A DNA stretch of 64,000 nucleotides from Chryseobacterium endalhagicum (GTDB lineage: Bacteria > Bacteroidota > Bacteroidia > Flavobacteriales > Weeksellaceae). The stretch's first letter is position 1. Every line of letters begins with the position of its first letter. A program made the position numbers and the translations under genes. Below are positions 42,829 through 51,928 of this stretch, piece after piece. Location: contig NZ_JAELVM010000001.1 in assembly GCF_016745235.1 (NCBI RefSeq), positions 1,439,856 through 1,503,855 of the forward strand, written 5' to 3'. The notes under the pieces were generated by a model. The model saw only the letters and a list, made by a program, of their open reading frames with translations. It did not search any database and was not told the origin of the DNA.

Positions 42829-43260
42829 ATGAACACTAGAATTCCAACAATAATATTCTTAATTTTATTATTAATCGGTTGTAAACCAATGTTATATAAT
42901 CCTGTCGGGGTGTGGAAGCTTTCGAGTGTAATAAATAGCAGTGATGTTTATGCAAATCGGTCTTCTCTAATTCCAGAAAAAGTTGAAAGTAACATGGTCT
43001 TGATTTTAGAAAATAACGGGCATTTTACATCCAATGGAAATTTATGCAATGGAAATTGGAAGGAAACAATGGAAAAGAAATCAGTTGGAAAATACTATTA
43101 CAAAAAAAATCCAGATAACATTTTCAGGTTGGAAACAAATGAATGCCCGGGAATAGGAGGCGATCATCATTTTATATTGAAAGATAGGAAACTAGAATTA
43201 TATTATCCTTCCGTTACAGGGTATAGAATCCAAATATTTGAGAAAGTCTCAAATGAATAA
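42829..43260 (+). CDS. Small lipoprotein of unknown function
   Basis: A 143-residue exported protein with lipobox LLIGC (Cys near 18). The mature part opens with GVWKLSSV and has NGHFTSNGNLCNGNWKETM, a lipocalin- or META-like start of a beta-barrel, and four further Cys. No clear family. Its composition is more AT-rich than dnaN and pheT on either side, so it may be a late arrival or fast-evolving. Confidence 0.7.
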   Translation: MNTRIPTIIFLILLLIGCKPMLYNPVGVWKLSSVINSSDVYANRSSLIPEKVESNMVLILENNGHFTSNGNLCNGNWKETMEKKSVGKYYYKKNPDNIFRLETNECPGIGGDHHFILKDRKLELYYPSVTGYRIQIFEKVSNE

Positions 43261-43500
43261 AATAAAAAGGCAGGATAAAAAGCGTTTTACAGACCTATTC
43301 ATGACATCATAAAATTAAAACTTATTCTCTTAAAGTGAGCTCTAAATTTCGCCGTTTCTCAAAAAAACACGACATTTGTACCGCGGAAAATTCTTGTCAA
43401 TTTTCAAAATAAAAAAGGTTTCTGACCTTGAAAAAGAACAAAAATGATCAGATAAAAGGAGTAAAAAACTGCATCTGGTCTATAAAAATAGATTGAGCAA

Positions 43501-45903
43501 ATGAAAATATCAAACAACTGGCTGAAAGACTTTATCAAAACGGAACTGAAAACTGAAAGAATCGGAGAATTCCTTACAGATATAGGTCTTGAAGTAGAGG
43601 GGATAGAAAAATTTGAAAGTGTAAGAGGAAGTCTGGAAGGGATTGTTGTAGGAAAAGTACTGACCTGCGAAAAGCACCCGAATGCAGACAAGTTAAAGAA
43701 AACAACAGTTGACGTAGGAAACGGAAAAATATTAAATATTGTTTGCGGAGCTCCGAACGTAGAAGCAGGGCAGACTGTTCCTGTAGCTGTTGTGGGAACT
43801 AAAATCTATGATAAAACCGGAAACTTTTTTGAGATCAAAGAAGCAAAGATCAGAAGCGAAGTTTCTCAGGGGATGATCTGTGCGGAAGACGAACTTGGCC
43901 TTAGCGAAGACCACGGAGGTATCATGGTTTTAGATGAAACCAAATATGAAGTAGGGAAGAACTTTGCAGATTATTTTGAACTGGCTAATGATGAAGTGAT
44001 TGAAATCGGTTTGACGCCGAACAGAACAGACGCTATGTCTCATTACGGCGTTGCCAGGGATCTTCACGCATTCCTTTCAACCAATCAGCAGAAATCCACG
44101 TTTGAGAAAGTATCTTCTGAAGCTTTAAATGGCGAAGGTACTCACAGTTTCACTTTGGAAGTTGAAAACACTGAACTGTGCCCAAGATACATCGGAGCAG
44201 TGATTGAAGACGTAAAAGTAGCTGAATCTCCGTCATGGTTAAAAGACAGATTAAAAGCAATCGGTTTAAACCCGATCAACAATATTGTAGATATTACCAA
44301 CTATATCCTTCACGGATACGGACAGCCTCTTCATGCCTTTGATGCAGACAAGATTACAGGCAGCAAAGTGAAAGTGGGAACGGTAAAAACAGGAACCAAA
44401 TTCACAACCCTGGATGGTGTTGAAAGAACTTTAAACGGTTCTGAGGTGATGATCAAAGACGGAAAAGATAATCCTATGTGTATTGCCGGAGTTTTCGGGG
44501 GTGCTACTTCAGGAGTTTCTGATGAAACGAAAACGATCTTCCTGGAAAGTGCTTACTTCAATCCGGTTGCCGTAAGAAAAGGTGCTAAATTTCATGGTTT
44601 AAATACAGACGCTTCTTTCAGATTCGAAAGAGGAGTAGATCCTAATATCACGAGAACAGCTATCACTCACGCAATTAAAATGATCCAGGAAATTGCTGGC
44701 GGAAAATTAGTGGGAGATCTGTTGGAAGAATATCCAAAGAAAATCGAGGACAATTATGTGATCATCAGATTCTCAAAAATTGAACAGATTTTAGGAACAA
44801 AAATCCACAGAGAAAAAGTAAAGGAGATCTTAAAAGCTTTGGAAATCCAGGTTTTAAACGAGATTCAGAACGGACTTGAAATTTCTGTACCGGCTTACAG
44901 AGCTGATGTAACCAGAGAAATTGATGTGATTGAAGAAATCTTAAGAATCTACGGATACAACAAGATCGATGCTCCGCAGAAAATTTCGTTTACACCGGTG
45001 AAACTGAGCGCCAACGATCAGGACGAACTGGAAAACAACTGGGCAAGAACTTTACAAAGTATTGGATTCAATGAAGTGATGAACAACTCACTGACTTCTG
45101 TAAAAGATGAAACCGATGCTGTAAAATTACTGAATCCATTAAGTGGTGATCTTGCGTTCATGAGAAAATCTTTATTGGAAGGTCTTCTTCAAAATGCGGT
45201 GTACAACATCAACAGAAAGAATCAGGATATCAAGTTCTTCGAATTCGGAAAAATTTACCATAAAAAAGATAAATACGAGGAAAGAAAGCAATTAGCAATC
45301 CTTGTGACAGGAAGAGATGTAGCGGAAAACTGGTTACAGCCTAAATCTGCCGTAAGCTTCTACAACCTTAAGGCTTATGTAAAAGTTTTATTGGAAAGAC
45401 TGGCTGTTAGTTATAAAGAAGTGGCTTTAACCGACGATAGATTCTCAGATTCATTAGCTTATGAGGCAGATGGAAAAACGTTAGTAAGAATCGGGAAAGT
45501 ATTTCCTGCAATGCTGAAAGATTTTGATATTGATCAGGAATGTTTCTACGCAGAAATCGAACTTGAACTGGCGCAGGAATTACGTTCTAAAAACGAACTT
45601 AAGTTTAAAGATATTCCTAAATTCAACAAGATCAGAAGAGACCTTGCCCTGTTGATCGATAAAAACGTAAACTATCAGGATCTTTATGAAACGGCGAAAA
45701 AGAATAAATCTCCTTTCATTAAGGGAATTAACTTATTCGATGTTTATGAAGGGAAAAACCTTCCGGAAGGGAAAAAGTCTTATGCCATGAGTTTTGAGCT
45801 TCTGAATGAAGAGAAAACACTGGAAGAAAAAGAAATTTCCGAAGTGATGGATTCTCTGATCAAATCTTTCCAGAAAGAATATAACGCAGAATTAAGATCT
45901 TAA
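43501..45903 (+). CDS. pheT: Phenylalanine--tRNA ligase beta subunit
   Basis: Charges tRNA-Phe together with PheS. The 800-residue product has the EMAP-II-like tRNA-binding domain (VVVGKVLTCEKHPNADKLKKTTVDVG near 50), the B3/B4 editing domain (VKDRLKAIGLNPINNIVDITNYILHGYGQPLHAFDADK near 250, and HGLNTDASFRFERGVDPN near 380), the B5 domain, and the C-terminal FDX-ACB anticodon-binding domain (KFNKIRRDLALLID to the end). The alpha subunit gene is not in the window, so the usual pheST pairing is broken here. A GGGCTTTAGCCC hairpin terminates it. Confidence 0.97.
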   Translation: MKISNNWLKDFIKTELKTERIGEFLTDIGLEVEGIEKFESVRGSLEGIVVGKVLTCEKHPNADKLKKTTVDVGNGKILNIVCGAPNVEAGQTVPVAVVGTKIYDKTGNFFEIKEAKIRSEVSQGMICAEDELGLSEDHGGIMVLDETKYEVGKNFADYFELANDEVIEIGLTPNRTDAMSHYGVARDLHAFLSTNQQKSTFEKVSSEALNGEGTHSFTLEVENTELCPRYIGAVIEDVKVAESPSWLKDRLKAIGLNPINNIVDITNYILHGYGQPLHAFDADKITGSKVKVGTVKTGTKFTTLDGVERTLNGSEVMIKDGKDNPMCIAGVFGGATSGVSDETKTIFLESAYFNPVAVRKGAKFHGLNTDASFRFERGVDPNITRTAITHAIKMIQEIAGGKLVGDLLEEYPKKIEDNYVIIRFSKIEQILGTKIHREKVKEILKALEIQVLNEIQNGLEISVPAYRADVTREIDVIEEILRIYGYNKIDAPQKISFTPVKLSANDQDELENNWARTLQSIGFNEVMNNSLTSVKDETDAVKLLNPLSGDLAFMRKSLLEGLLQNAVYNINRKNQDIKFFEFGKIYHKKDKYEERKQLAILVTGRDVAENWLQPKSAVSFYNLKAYVKVLLERLAVSYKEVALTDDRFSDSLAYEADGKTLVRIGKVFPAMLKDFDIDQECFYAEIELELAQELRSKNELKFKDIPKFNKIRRDLALLIDKNVNYQDLYETAKKNKSPFIKGINLFDVYEGKNLPEGKKSYAMSFELLNEEKTLEEKEISEVMDSLIKSFQKEYNAELRS

Positions 45904-46790
45904 TTCAGATAAAAATATATCATTGAAACGGGCTTTAGCCCGTTTTTTTGTTTCCTTTTTCACGCAGATTGAACAGATCAGGCAGATTCAGAAGGTTAAT
46001 TTCATGATATAATTCCTGCATAAGAAAATCTGCTCAATCAGCCAGATCTGCGCGAAAAGACAACATTCCTATAATCATTCAATAGGAGCGGGCTTTAGCC
46101 CGTTTTCAAATGATTCCGATTGTACAATGGCTTTAGCCAAATTAAAGAACCGTTTTTTGTTTCTCGCAGATCTCACGGATCCCGCAGATCATAGCTCCTG
46201 TTAATAATTCCCTGATTTCAATACGAAAAAAATCTGCTTCATCAGCCAGATCTGCGAGAGACTAAAAATCCGATGATAGATATTCAATAGAAACGGGCTT
46301 TAGCCCGCTTCCAAATGATTCTGATTGTACAATGGCTTTAGCCAAATTAAAGAACCGTTTTTGTTTCTCGCAGATCCCACAGATTCCGCAGATCAGAGTT
46401 CCGGCTAATAATCCATGATTTCAATACGAAAAAAATCTGCTTCATCAGCCAAATCCGCGGGAGATTAAAAATCCGATGATAGATATTCAATAGGAGCGGG
46501 CTTTAGCCCGCTTTCAAATTATTCCGATTGTACAATGGCTTTAGCCAAATTAAAGAACCGTTTTTGTTTCTCGCAGATCTCACAGATTCCACAGATCATA
46601 GTTCCGGCTAATAATCCCTGATTTCAATATTAAAAAAATCTGCTTCATCAGCCAAATCCGCGAGAGACTAAAAATCTGATGATAGATATTCAATAGAAAC
46701 GGGCTTCAGCCCGTTTTAAAATAATCAACCCAATCAATCGGCTTTAGCCAAAATAAAATTAAAAGATCATTCACGGAATCATTTATATTG
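45904..46790. repeat. Array of about 205-bp units with GGGCTTTAGCCC and TCTCGCAGATC hairpins
   Basis: The hairpin CGGGCTTTAGCCCG stands at 45929, 46089, 46294, 46497 and (as CGGGCTTCAGCCCG) 46700, giving spacings of 160, 205, 203 and 203. Each later unit continues with TGTACAATGGCTTTAGCCAA, then TTCTCGCAGATC..., a spacer with AATACGAAAAAAATCTGCTTC, and the inverse arm ATCAGCCAGATCTGCGAGA. TCTCGCAGATCT (46162-46173) and AGATCTGCGAGA (46248-46259) are a perfect 12-bp inverted repeat. The first hairpin doubles as the pheT terminator. Confidence 0.95.
45925..45949 (+). terminator. Terminator after pheT
   Basis: AAACGGGCTTTAGCCCGTTTTTTTG, hairpin plus T run; member of the repeat family. Confidence 0.85.
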
Positions 46791-46866
46791 AATTGAAAAT
46801 CCTGAAATTAGAATTCTTAAAAAGTAATAAAATCCCCCGCGCCCCGTTTAAATAATATAATTTCCT

Positions 46867-46874
46867 TAAATTTG
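46867..46874 (+). promoter_or_regulatory. Probable -7 box of the META-domain gene
   Basis: TAAATTTG, 20 bases before the ATG. Confidence 0.55.
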
Positions 46875-46894
46875 AGTAATTCTAAAAGAAAAAA

Positions 46895-47305
46895 ATGAAA
46901 AATCTTTTTTTAAGTATAGGTGCGGCCGCTATTCTGGCGTCGTGCGGTACAATGTCCAGTGCTTCTGCATCAAAAGTAGGAAAAGCTCAGCCTGCGCTGG
47001 CTAATACGAAATGGACATTGGCAGATAATGTGAAAGGTAAGGTTCCAACCCTTAATATTGAAGGTGAAAAGATCAATGGAAACGGAGGATGCAACAACTA
47101 TTTTGGAACTGCTAAAATAGATCCTTCTACGGGTGATTTCTCTGCAGGACAGATGGGATCTACTAAAATGATGTGCAACAATATGAGCGTTGAGCAGAAT
47201 TTTCTGGATATGGTAGGAAAAGCCAACAAATATGTGATTTCCGGAACTACACTGGAGCTTTATAAAGACAATCTTCTGCTGTTGAAATTCAACAAATCTG
47301 AATAA
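46895..47305 (+). CDS. META domain lipoprotein (HslJ-like)
   Basis: A 136-residue lipoprotein with lipobox LASC (Cys near 17) and a short serine-rich linker, then one META domain: NTKWTLADN, TLNIEGEKINGNGGCNNYFGTAKID, GQMGSTKMMCNN, LDMVGKANKYVISGTTLELY, LLLKFNK. The Cys pair in GGCNNYFG and KMMCNN is typical. E. coli HslJ is a relative. The role is unclear, possibly envelope stress. It converges on the acidic protein gene below. Confidence 0.9.
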   Translation: MKNLFLSIGAAAILASCGTMSSASASKVGKAQPALANTKWTLADNVKGKVPTLNIEGEKINGNGGCNNYFGTAKIDPSTGDFSAGQMGSTKMMCNNMSVEQNFLDMVGKANKYVISGTTLELYKDNLLLLKFNKSE

Positions 47306-47308
47306 AAT

Positions 47309-47341
47309 AAAAAAGGAACTCAATCTGAGTTCCTTTTTTTA
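47309..47341. terminator. Bidirectional terminator
   Basis: AAAAAAGGAACTCA / TGAGTTCCTTTTTTT with an ATC loop; it serves the META gene (+) and the acidic protein gene (-). Confidence 0.92.
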
Positions 47342-47355
47342 TGTTTAGGTCGTTA

Positions 47356-47595
47356 TTATTCTTCCTCTTCTTCGTCGTATTTCGCCAACTCTTCATCACA
47401 CCATTTAAATGCAGCCTCTACCACTTTTGTAGCTTCGTCTGCCATAGTTTCTTCATCGTCACCTTCCAAATCATCTAACCACTCAACTTCTTCCTCCTCA
47501 ACGTTTAAGATAAATCTTGGATATTCTGTGTGAACTACGAATAAATCTTCAGGAAATTCCGAATTGTCTGCTAATAAAAACTTTGGTAATTTCAT
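47356..47595 (-). CDS. Small acidic conserved protein of unknown function
   Basis: A 79-residue protein opening MKLPKFLLADNSEFPEDLFVVHTEYPRFILNVEEEEVEWLDDLEGD and ending in a run of Asp/Glu. I recognise this as a small protein widely kept in flavobacteria, without a known role. No signal peptide or membrane segment. It lies 52 bases downstream of the 3-hydroxyacyl-CoA dehydrogenase gene on the same strand, so they may share a transcript. Confidence 0.8.
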   Translation of the reverse strand: MKLPKFLLADNSEFPEDLFVVHTEYPRFILNVEEEEVEWLDDLEGDDEETMADEATKVVEAAFKWCDEELAKYDEEEEE

Positions 47596-47647
47596 TTTTT
47601 TAATATTTTAACTTTAATCAAAGATAAATAAAATTATTGACTTAAAA

Positions 47648-48541
47648 TTATTTCAAAAACATTTTTGAAACTTTTTCAGCTTTTTTACTTTCCGAATAAT
47701 CATAGAAACCTTCCCCTGACTTTACACCCAGTTTTCCAGCCATTACCATGTTCACAAGAAGTGGGTTTGGAGCATATTTTGGATTCTTGAAACCGTCGTA
47801 CATTACATTCAGGATTGCAAGACAGATATCAAGACCGATGAAGTCTGCCAATTGAAGAGGTCCCATCGGATGTGCCATTCCAAGCTTCATTACTGTATCG
47901 ATTTCTTCTACGCCAGCCACTCCGTTGTAAAGTGTTTCGATAGATTCGTTGATCATCGGCATAAGAATTCTGTTTGCTACGAAACCAGGATAATCGTTCA
48001 CTTCCACAGGAACTTTTCCTAAGGTCTTACTCATTTCATAAATCGCATCGAAAGTCTCTTTAGACGTAGAATATCCTTTGATGATTTCTACCAGTTTCAT
48101 GATAGGAACAGGATTCATAAAGTGCATTCCGATCACTTTATCAGCTCTTTTCGTTGCTGCTGCAATTTTGGTGATGGAAATAGAAGAAGTATTGGTGGCA
48201 AGAATACAGTCAGCCGGCGCAAATTCGTCCATCTGTCCGAAGATTTTCAGTTTCAGATCCTGATTTTCAGTAGCCGCTTCCACGATAAGATCTGCACTTC
48301 CTGCAGCATCCTGAAGAGCTGTAAAAGTAGTGATGTTTCCTAATGTTTCCGCTTTCTGTTCTTCCGTAAGGTTCCCTTTTGCAATGATTCTGTCAAGGTT
48401 TGTTGTAATTGTTTTCAGTCCTCTGTCCAGCGCATCCTGAGATACATCTACCAGATTGACTTTGAATCCGCTTTGTGCAAAAGTATGCGCAATACCGTTC
48501 CCCATAGTTCCAGCTCCAATAACTACAATGTTTTTGATCAT
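47648..48541 (-). CDS. 3-Hydroxybutyryl-CoA / 3-hydroxyacyl-CoA dehydrogenase
   Basis: NAD-linked oxidation of 3-hydroxyacyl-CoA in beta-oxidation or butanoate metabolism. The 297-residue enzyme has an N-terminal Rossmann fold (VVIGAGTMGNGIAHTFAQSGF, residues 5-25) and the C-terminal helical domain with GMHFMNPVPIMKLVEIIKG (the catalytic-site His is in GMHFMNP), KVPVEVNDYPGFVANRILMPMINE and PLQLADFIGLD. Length and order are those of the short, single-function bacterial enzyme. No other beta-oxidation gene is close by. Confidence 0.95.
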   Translation of the reverse strand: MIKNIVVIGAGTMGNGIAHTFAQSGFKVNLVDVSQDALDRGLKTITTNLDRIIAKGNLTEEQKAETLGNITTFTALQDAAGSADLIVEAATENQDLKLKIFGQMDEFAPADCILATNTSSISITKIAAATKRADKVIGMHFMNPVPIMKLVEIIKGYSTSKETFDAIYEMSKTLGKVPVEVNDYPGFVANRILMPMINESIETLYNGVAGVEEIDTVMKLGMAHPMGPLQLADFIGLDICLAILNVMYDGFKNPKYAPNPLLVNMVMAGKLGVKSGEGFYDYSESKKAEKVSKMFLK

Positions 48542-48549
48542 TTTTTCTT

Positions 48550-48960
48550 TTATTTTTTATAGATAGTTAAATTTTTTATGTCTTTAAGGTCAGAACCATG
48601 AACAGTCACTGCAGAATCGAAATTCACGTGACCATCGCTGTCCTTTTTTCTCTGTTCATTTTGTAAAGCCACAGCAGATTGAAGACCTTTTAAGAATGTT
48701 TTCCTTTTCTTTTTACTGAGTTTATCGATTCCGATGTATAAATTGAATTCGCCTTCTCTTCCCAGTCCGCCCTGCTGTAAAATTTCAAAGGATTTGAGCT
48801 TATTCTTTTTCTCAAAACGTTTTACATAATCCATTAACGGCTGTGTAGAAGGTGTTCCACAGCAGATACTGCTATAGCTGACCTGGATATAGTTCTGATT
48901 CTTCTGTGAAAAAAAGAATACAGAAGAAAACAGGAATACTGTAATGATGATCTTTTTCAT
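48550..48960 (-). CDS. Small secreted protein of unknown function
   Basis: A 136-residue protein with signal peptide MKKIIITVFLFSSVFFFS-Q. The mature part has adjacent Cys in SSICCGTPS near residue 34, a helix with MDYVKRFEKKNKLKSFEIL, and the ending FDSAVTVHGSDLKDIKNLTIY. I do not recognise it. It lies between the dehydrogenase and the beta-lactamase genes. Confidence 0.72.
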   Translation of the reverse strand: MKKIIITVFLFSSVFFFSQKNQNYIQVSYSSICCGTPSTQPLMDYVKRFEKKNKLKSFEILQQGGLGREGEFNLYIGIDKLSKKKRKTFLKGLQSAVALQNEQRKKDSDGHVNFDSAVTVHGSDLKDIKNLTIYKK

Positions 48961-49027
48961 AGTAATGGTTTGGTGAACTTGATTTTTATCTCAGCAATTT
49001 CTCAGCTTTAAAAATAAGCTTAATATT

Positions 49028-49906
49028 TTACTTATTAAAATCGTCCCAGACCGCCTTAGAAATATCCGAAACCATCCTGCAGTTCACCACATCTGATTCT
49101 GTAGAATTGTTCACAAACACAGCGATGGCGTAATGTTTTCCGTTCGGCAGGGTGATAATTCCCATATCATTTTCGGCTACGGTAAGTCCGTCGTCATATT
49201 TTCCGGAAGCACCGGTTTTATGAGCTGCGGGTGTATTTTCAGGAAGCTGTTCAACAATTTTATTGGTGCCGGTTTTTGTTCCCAGCATAATTTTCATCAG
49301 ATAATCCGTAGATTGTTTGGAAAGCAGTTTTCCGTCGTAGAATTTTTTCAGTACCTGAACCGCAGAATTGGGCGTGCTGAAGTTGTCGTACTGGGTTTTC
49401 CAGTTTTTGTGCATATCATCCTCGTTGCGTTTGATCTGAAAGCCTTTTACACCTTTCGAATCCATGAATTTCCGAACGGTTTGCGTTCCTCCTATAAGTT
49501 TCAGTAAAAGATCACAGCCGTTATTGTCGCTTAATGCAACCGTATAATCCAGTACCTCTCCCAAAGACAGTGAAATATTGGCATCAGGGTATTTTTCGCG
49601 GATCGGCGACCATGTATTTTCCAGCATATCTTCCTTTTTAAAGAAAAGTTTCTGATCCAATGACAATTTTCCTTTATCCACAAGATCAAGCAAAGCACAG
49701 GCAATATGAAATTTGAAAACACTTAAAGTGGGAAGTTCCTTATCTCCGTTTTTGCTATAGGTAAAATTATTCTCAAAGCCAAGAACCGAAACCCCGACAG
49801 TTGCTTTTTTGCCCTCCGTAATAGAATTTATTTTTTGAGCCAGGACTGATTTCTGAGCCATTGCCAGTGACGAAACCAGAATAAGAAAAAGGCCTATTTT
49901 TTTCAT
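49028..49906 (-). CDS. bla: Class A beta-lactamase, subclass A2
   Basis: Periplasmic serine beta-lactamase of 292 residues with a signal peptide (ending AMA-Q). Catalytic motifs: Ser62-Val-Phe-Lys65 (SVFKFH), Ser126-Asp-Asn128 (SDNNGCD), the omega-loop Glu162 in KRNEDDMHKN with His166 where class A1 enzymes have Asn170, and Lys230-Thr-Gly (HKTGASG). Glu plus His at this place marks subclass A2, the group with CfxA, PER and the Chryseobacterium CGA/CIA enzymes, to which it is probably closest. No mobile element surrounds it, so it is most likely an intrinsic chromosomal gene. Substrate range is not predictable from sequence. Confidence 0.93.
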   Translation of the reverse strand: MKKIGLFLILVSSLAMAQKSVLAQKINSITEGKKATVGVSVLGFENNFTYSKNGDKELPTLSVFKFHIACALLDLVDKGKLSLDQKLFFKKEDMLENTWSPIREKYPDANISLSLGEVLDYTVALSDNNGCDLLLKLIGGTQTVRKFMDSKGVKGFQIKRNEDDMHKNWKTQYDNFSTPNSAVQVLKKFYDGKLLSKQSTDYLMKIMLGTKTGTNKIVEQLPENTPAAHKTGASGKYDDGLTVAENDMGIITLPNGKHYAIAVFVNNSTESDVVNCRMVSDISKAVWDDFNK

Positions 49907-49924
49907 AAATATTTAGATTAAAAG

Positions 49925-49953
49925 AAATCCCTTTCAGATACTAAAAGGGATTT
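49925..49953 (-). terminator. Terminator of the GH5 gene
   Basis: On the minus strand AAATCCCTTT and AAAGGGATTT form a stem, followed by TTTT. Confidence 0.75.
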
Positions 49954-49970
49954 GCAATTTAAGATATTTA

Positions 49971-51701
49971 TTACTGTATTTCAAAATAATTCAGGTTCGA
50001 GCCGCCGCTTTCAAAATGCAGCCTGATTTTATGTATTCCCTTCTCCAAAGGAATGTTTTTTACCGAAACTGTTTTCCAGTTTTCAACGCCACCTGTGGAA
50101 GGAAGTGAAATGCTGGCCAGCTGTTTTCCCGAAGCATCTTTCAGGGTGATATCAGCATCCGTAAGGCCTGCATACCTGATATTGAACGTATGGTTTTTCC
50201 CGGATTTTACATTCACTGTATACTGAAGCCATTCTCCCGCCTCAGTTTTTCCTACGTAGTAGGTATTGGTAACAGCATCATGACAACGATAAATATCCAC
50301 ACCGTCATTTCTCATCTGCTGTCCGGAATTCCATTCAGATCTTTTCTTCGGATCGCTTACCCAAAGGTTGATAAAATCTTTATCCAGATAAGCTGCACCC
50401 ATTCTTCCTAAATCATACTCAGATGCGAATACTCTTCCCGGAACCTGATGGTTTTTAAACGGTTTTGTAGAGTCATCTGTCACCTGCCTGAACATGGCAT
50501 CAATAACATCATTCTTGATCTCAACATTGCTGAATTTATAATGCTCCGCGATCTGCATCAATGTTTTTTTTGCAAAATCCTGAGAAGGTTTTTCACCTCC
50601 GTTTTTCCAGTAATTCAGAAGCTTTTCATATTCAGGAGTGATCTTTACATTGGTGATTCCTGCAATATTATCGATCTTTTTCATAGGCCAGAATGCATAC
50701 CCGATATTATGCTTGTCCAGAAGCTGGATCAGTTCCGTAAACCACACATTGGAATTTTCTCCGGTTTCACCAAGCCAGATCGGAATGTTATGCTTTTTTC
50801 TGAGATCAAGGATAGACTGGATGGTTTCATCATTATTATAATTCCAGTATTTATGGAAGCTGAATACCAGATTTTTGTCCCAGAGCGGGATCAGTCCATT
50901 GTAATTATTTCCCCATCCGTTTCCTTCAATGAATATAATATGCTTTTTATCTGTTTCCCGGATGGCGTCCGTAATGTCTTTCTGTAATTTCCATAGTGGA
51001 GCATTCGACATTTCATCCGTACCGTTCGGGTTTTTCCCTGTGAAATTGATATTCGGCTCGTTGATCAGGTCGTAGCCGCCGATCCACGGTTCATCTTTAT
51101 ATCTTTCGGCAAGCTTTTTCCAGAGAGCAATTGTTTTTTGCTGATTTTCTGTGCTTTCCCAAAGTGAAGGTTTTGTTTTGTCATTATCGGAAATATTAAC
51201 GTCATTTCCCTGTCCTCCCGGCGCTGCATGAAGATCAAGAATCAAATATATTTTATTGGCAGCACACCAGTTCAGAAGATCATCTGTCATTTTAAAACCT
51301 TCCTCCAGCCAGGTATTCTGTCCTTTTACCGGTTCTTTTTCAATGGGAAGCGTATACAAATCATAGTGCATAGGCAGTCTTATAGAATTAAATCCCGCTT
51401 TAGCCAGAAAATCGATATCCTGTTTGGTAATGCCGTTTTTAAGATAGGCTTTATAGAAATCCTTCATTCCGTTTTCACCTATCAGTTCAGAGATCTTTTC
51501 TTTGATCTTGTACTGAGGGCCTGCAAAGTCAGCCGTTTTCAGCATATATCCTTCCTGCAGCATCCATCCGCCGAGACCCAGACCCCGCAGCTGAATGTTT
51601 TCACCTTTGTCATTAATTATTTTCTGTCCGTCTGTTTTTAATAATTGTGATGTCCCAAATTGAGACAATAATAAAGCGGATATTAGAATGACTCTTTTCA
51701 T
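49971..51701 (-). CDS. GH5 glycoside hydrolase with C-terminal CBM6-like domain
   Basis: A 576-residue secreted enzyme with signal peptide ending GTS-Q. The catalytic barrel opens QLRGLGLGGWMLQEGYM, shows RLPMHYDLY, DLHAAPGGQGND, the acid/base Glu215 in DLINEPN, His283 in SFHKYW, and the nucleophile Glu312 in GETGENS, all conserved in GH5. From about 425, a region with SEYDLGRMGAAYLDKDFIN, KTEAGEWLQYTVNVKSG and KGIHKIRLHFESGGSNLNYFEIQ is the CBM6 carbohydrate-binding fold. The GLGLGGWMLQEGYM start is typical of cellulase/glucanase-like GH5. It is separate from the susCD locus and the substrate is open (beta-glucan is plausible). Confidence 0.92.
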   Translation of the reverse strand: MKRVILISALLLSQFGTSQLLKTDGQKIINDKGENIQLRGLGLGGWMLQEGYMLKTADFAGPQYKIKEKISELIGENGMKDFYKAYLKNGITKQDIDFLAKAGFNSIRLPMHYDLYTLPIEKEPVKGQNTWLEEGFKMTDDLLNWCAANKIYLILDLHAAPGGQGNDVNISDNDKTKPSLWESTENQQKTIALWKKLAERYKDEPWIGGYDLINEPNINFTGKNPNGTDEMSNAPLWKLQKDITDAIRETDKKHIIFIEGNGWGNNYNGLIPLWDKNLVFSFHKYWNYNNDETIQSILDLRKKHNIPIWLGETGENSNVWFTELIQLLDKHNIGYAFWPMKKIDNIAGITNVKITPEYEKLLNYWKNGGEKPSQDFAKKTLMQIAEHYKFSNVEIKNDVIDAMFRQVTDDSTKPFKNHQVPGRVFASEYDLGRMGAAYLDKDFINLWVSDPKKRSEWNSGQQMRNDGVDIYRCHDAVTNTYYVGKTEAGEWLQYTVNVKSGKNHTFNIRYAGLTDADITLKDASGKQLASISLPSTGGVENWKTVSVKNIPLEKGIHKIRLHFESGGSNLNYFEIQ

Positions 51702-51865
51702 AATGATTGATGTATTTAAATTATTGGAGAGATTTTTAGGATAATTGTTTTTAAGAAAGACAAATATATTTAAAAAATCCAGAATAAAAATTAAAATTAT
51801 GTAACGAAAACAGATTATTTTCAGTAAATCGGAAAAATAAAATCAACCATGTAAAATAATAAGGC
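51702..51865. other. AT-rich spacer between GH5 and oxidoreductase genes
   Basis: No gene. It holds the upstream region of the GH5 gene. No TAnnTTTG box was found with confidence. Confidence 0.4.
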
Positions 51866-51907
51866 TAAAAATAAAACAGGCCGCCATGTATAAAATGACA
51901 GCCTGTT
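51866..51907 (-). terminator. Terminator of the oxidoreductase gene
   Basis: Minus strand: AACAGGCTGTCAT pairs with ATGGCGGCCTGTT with wobble pairs, followed by TTATTTTT. Confidence 0.75.
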
Positions 51908-51928
51908 AAAGTATGATAGGGAGCTCTT

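Noticed and set aside
45904..46790. CRISPR array
   Set aside because: Units are about 205 bp with long imperfect hairpins, not short 25-40 bp repeats separated by unique spacers, and no cas genes are present.
50448..50987. Plus-strand frame of 179 codons within the GH5 gene
   Set aside because: It is antisense to a GH5 gene with intact catalytic motifs. Its product shows no family features.
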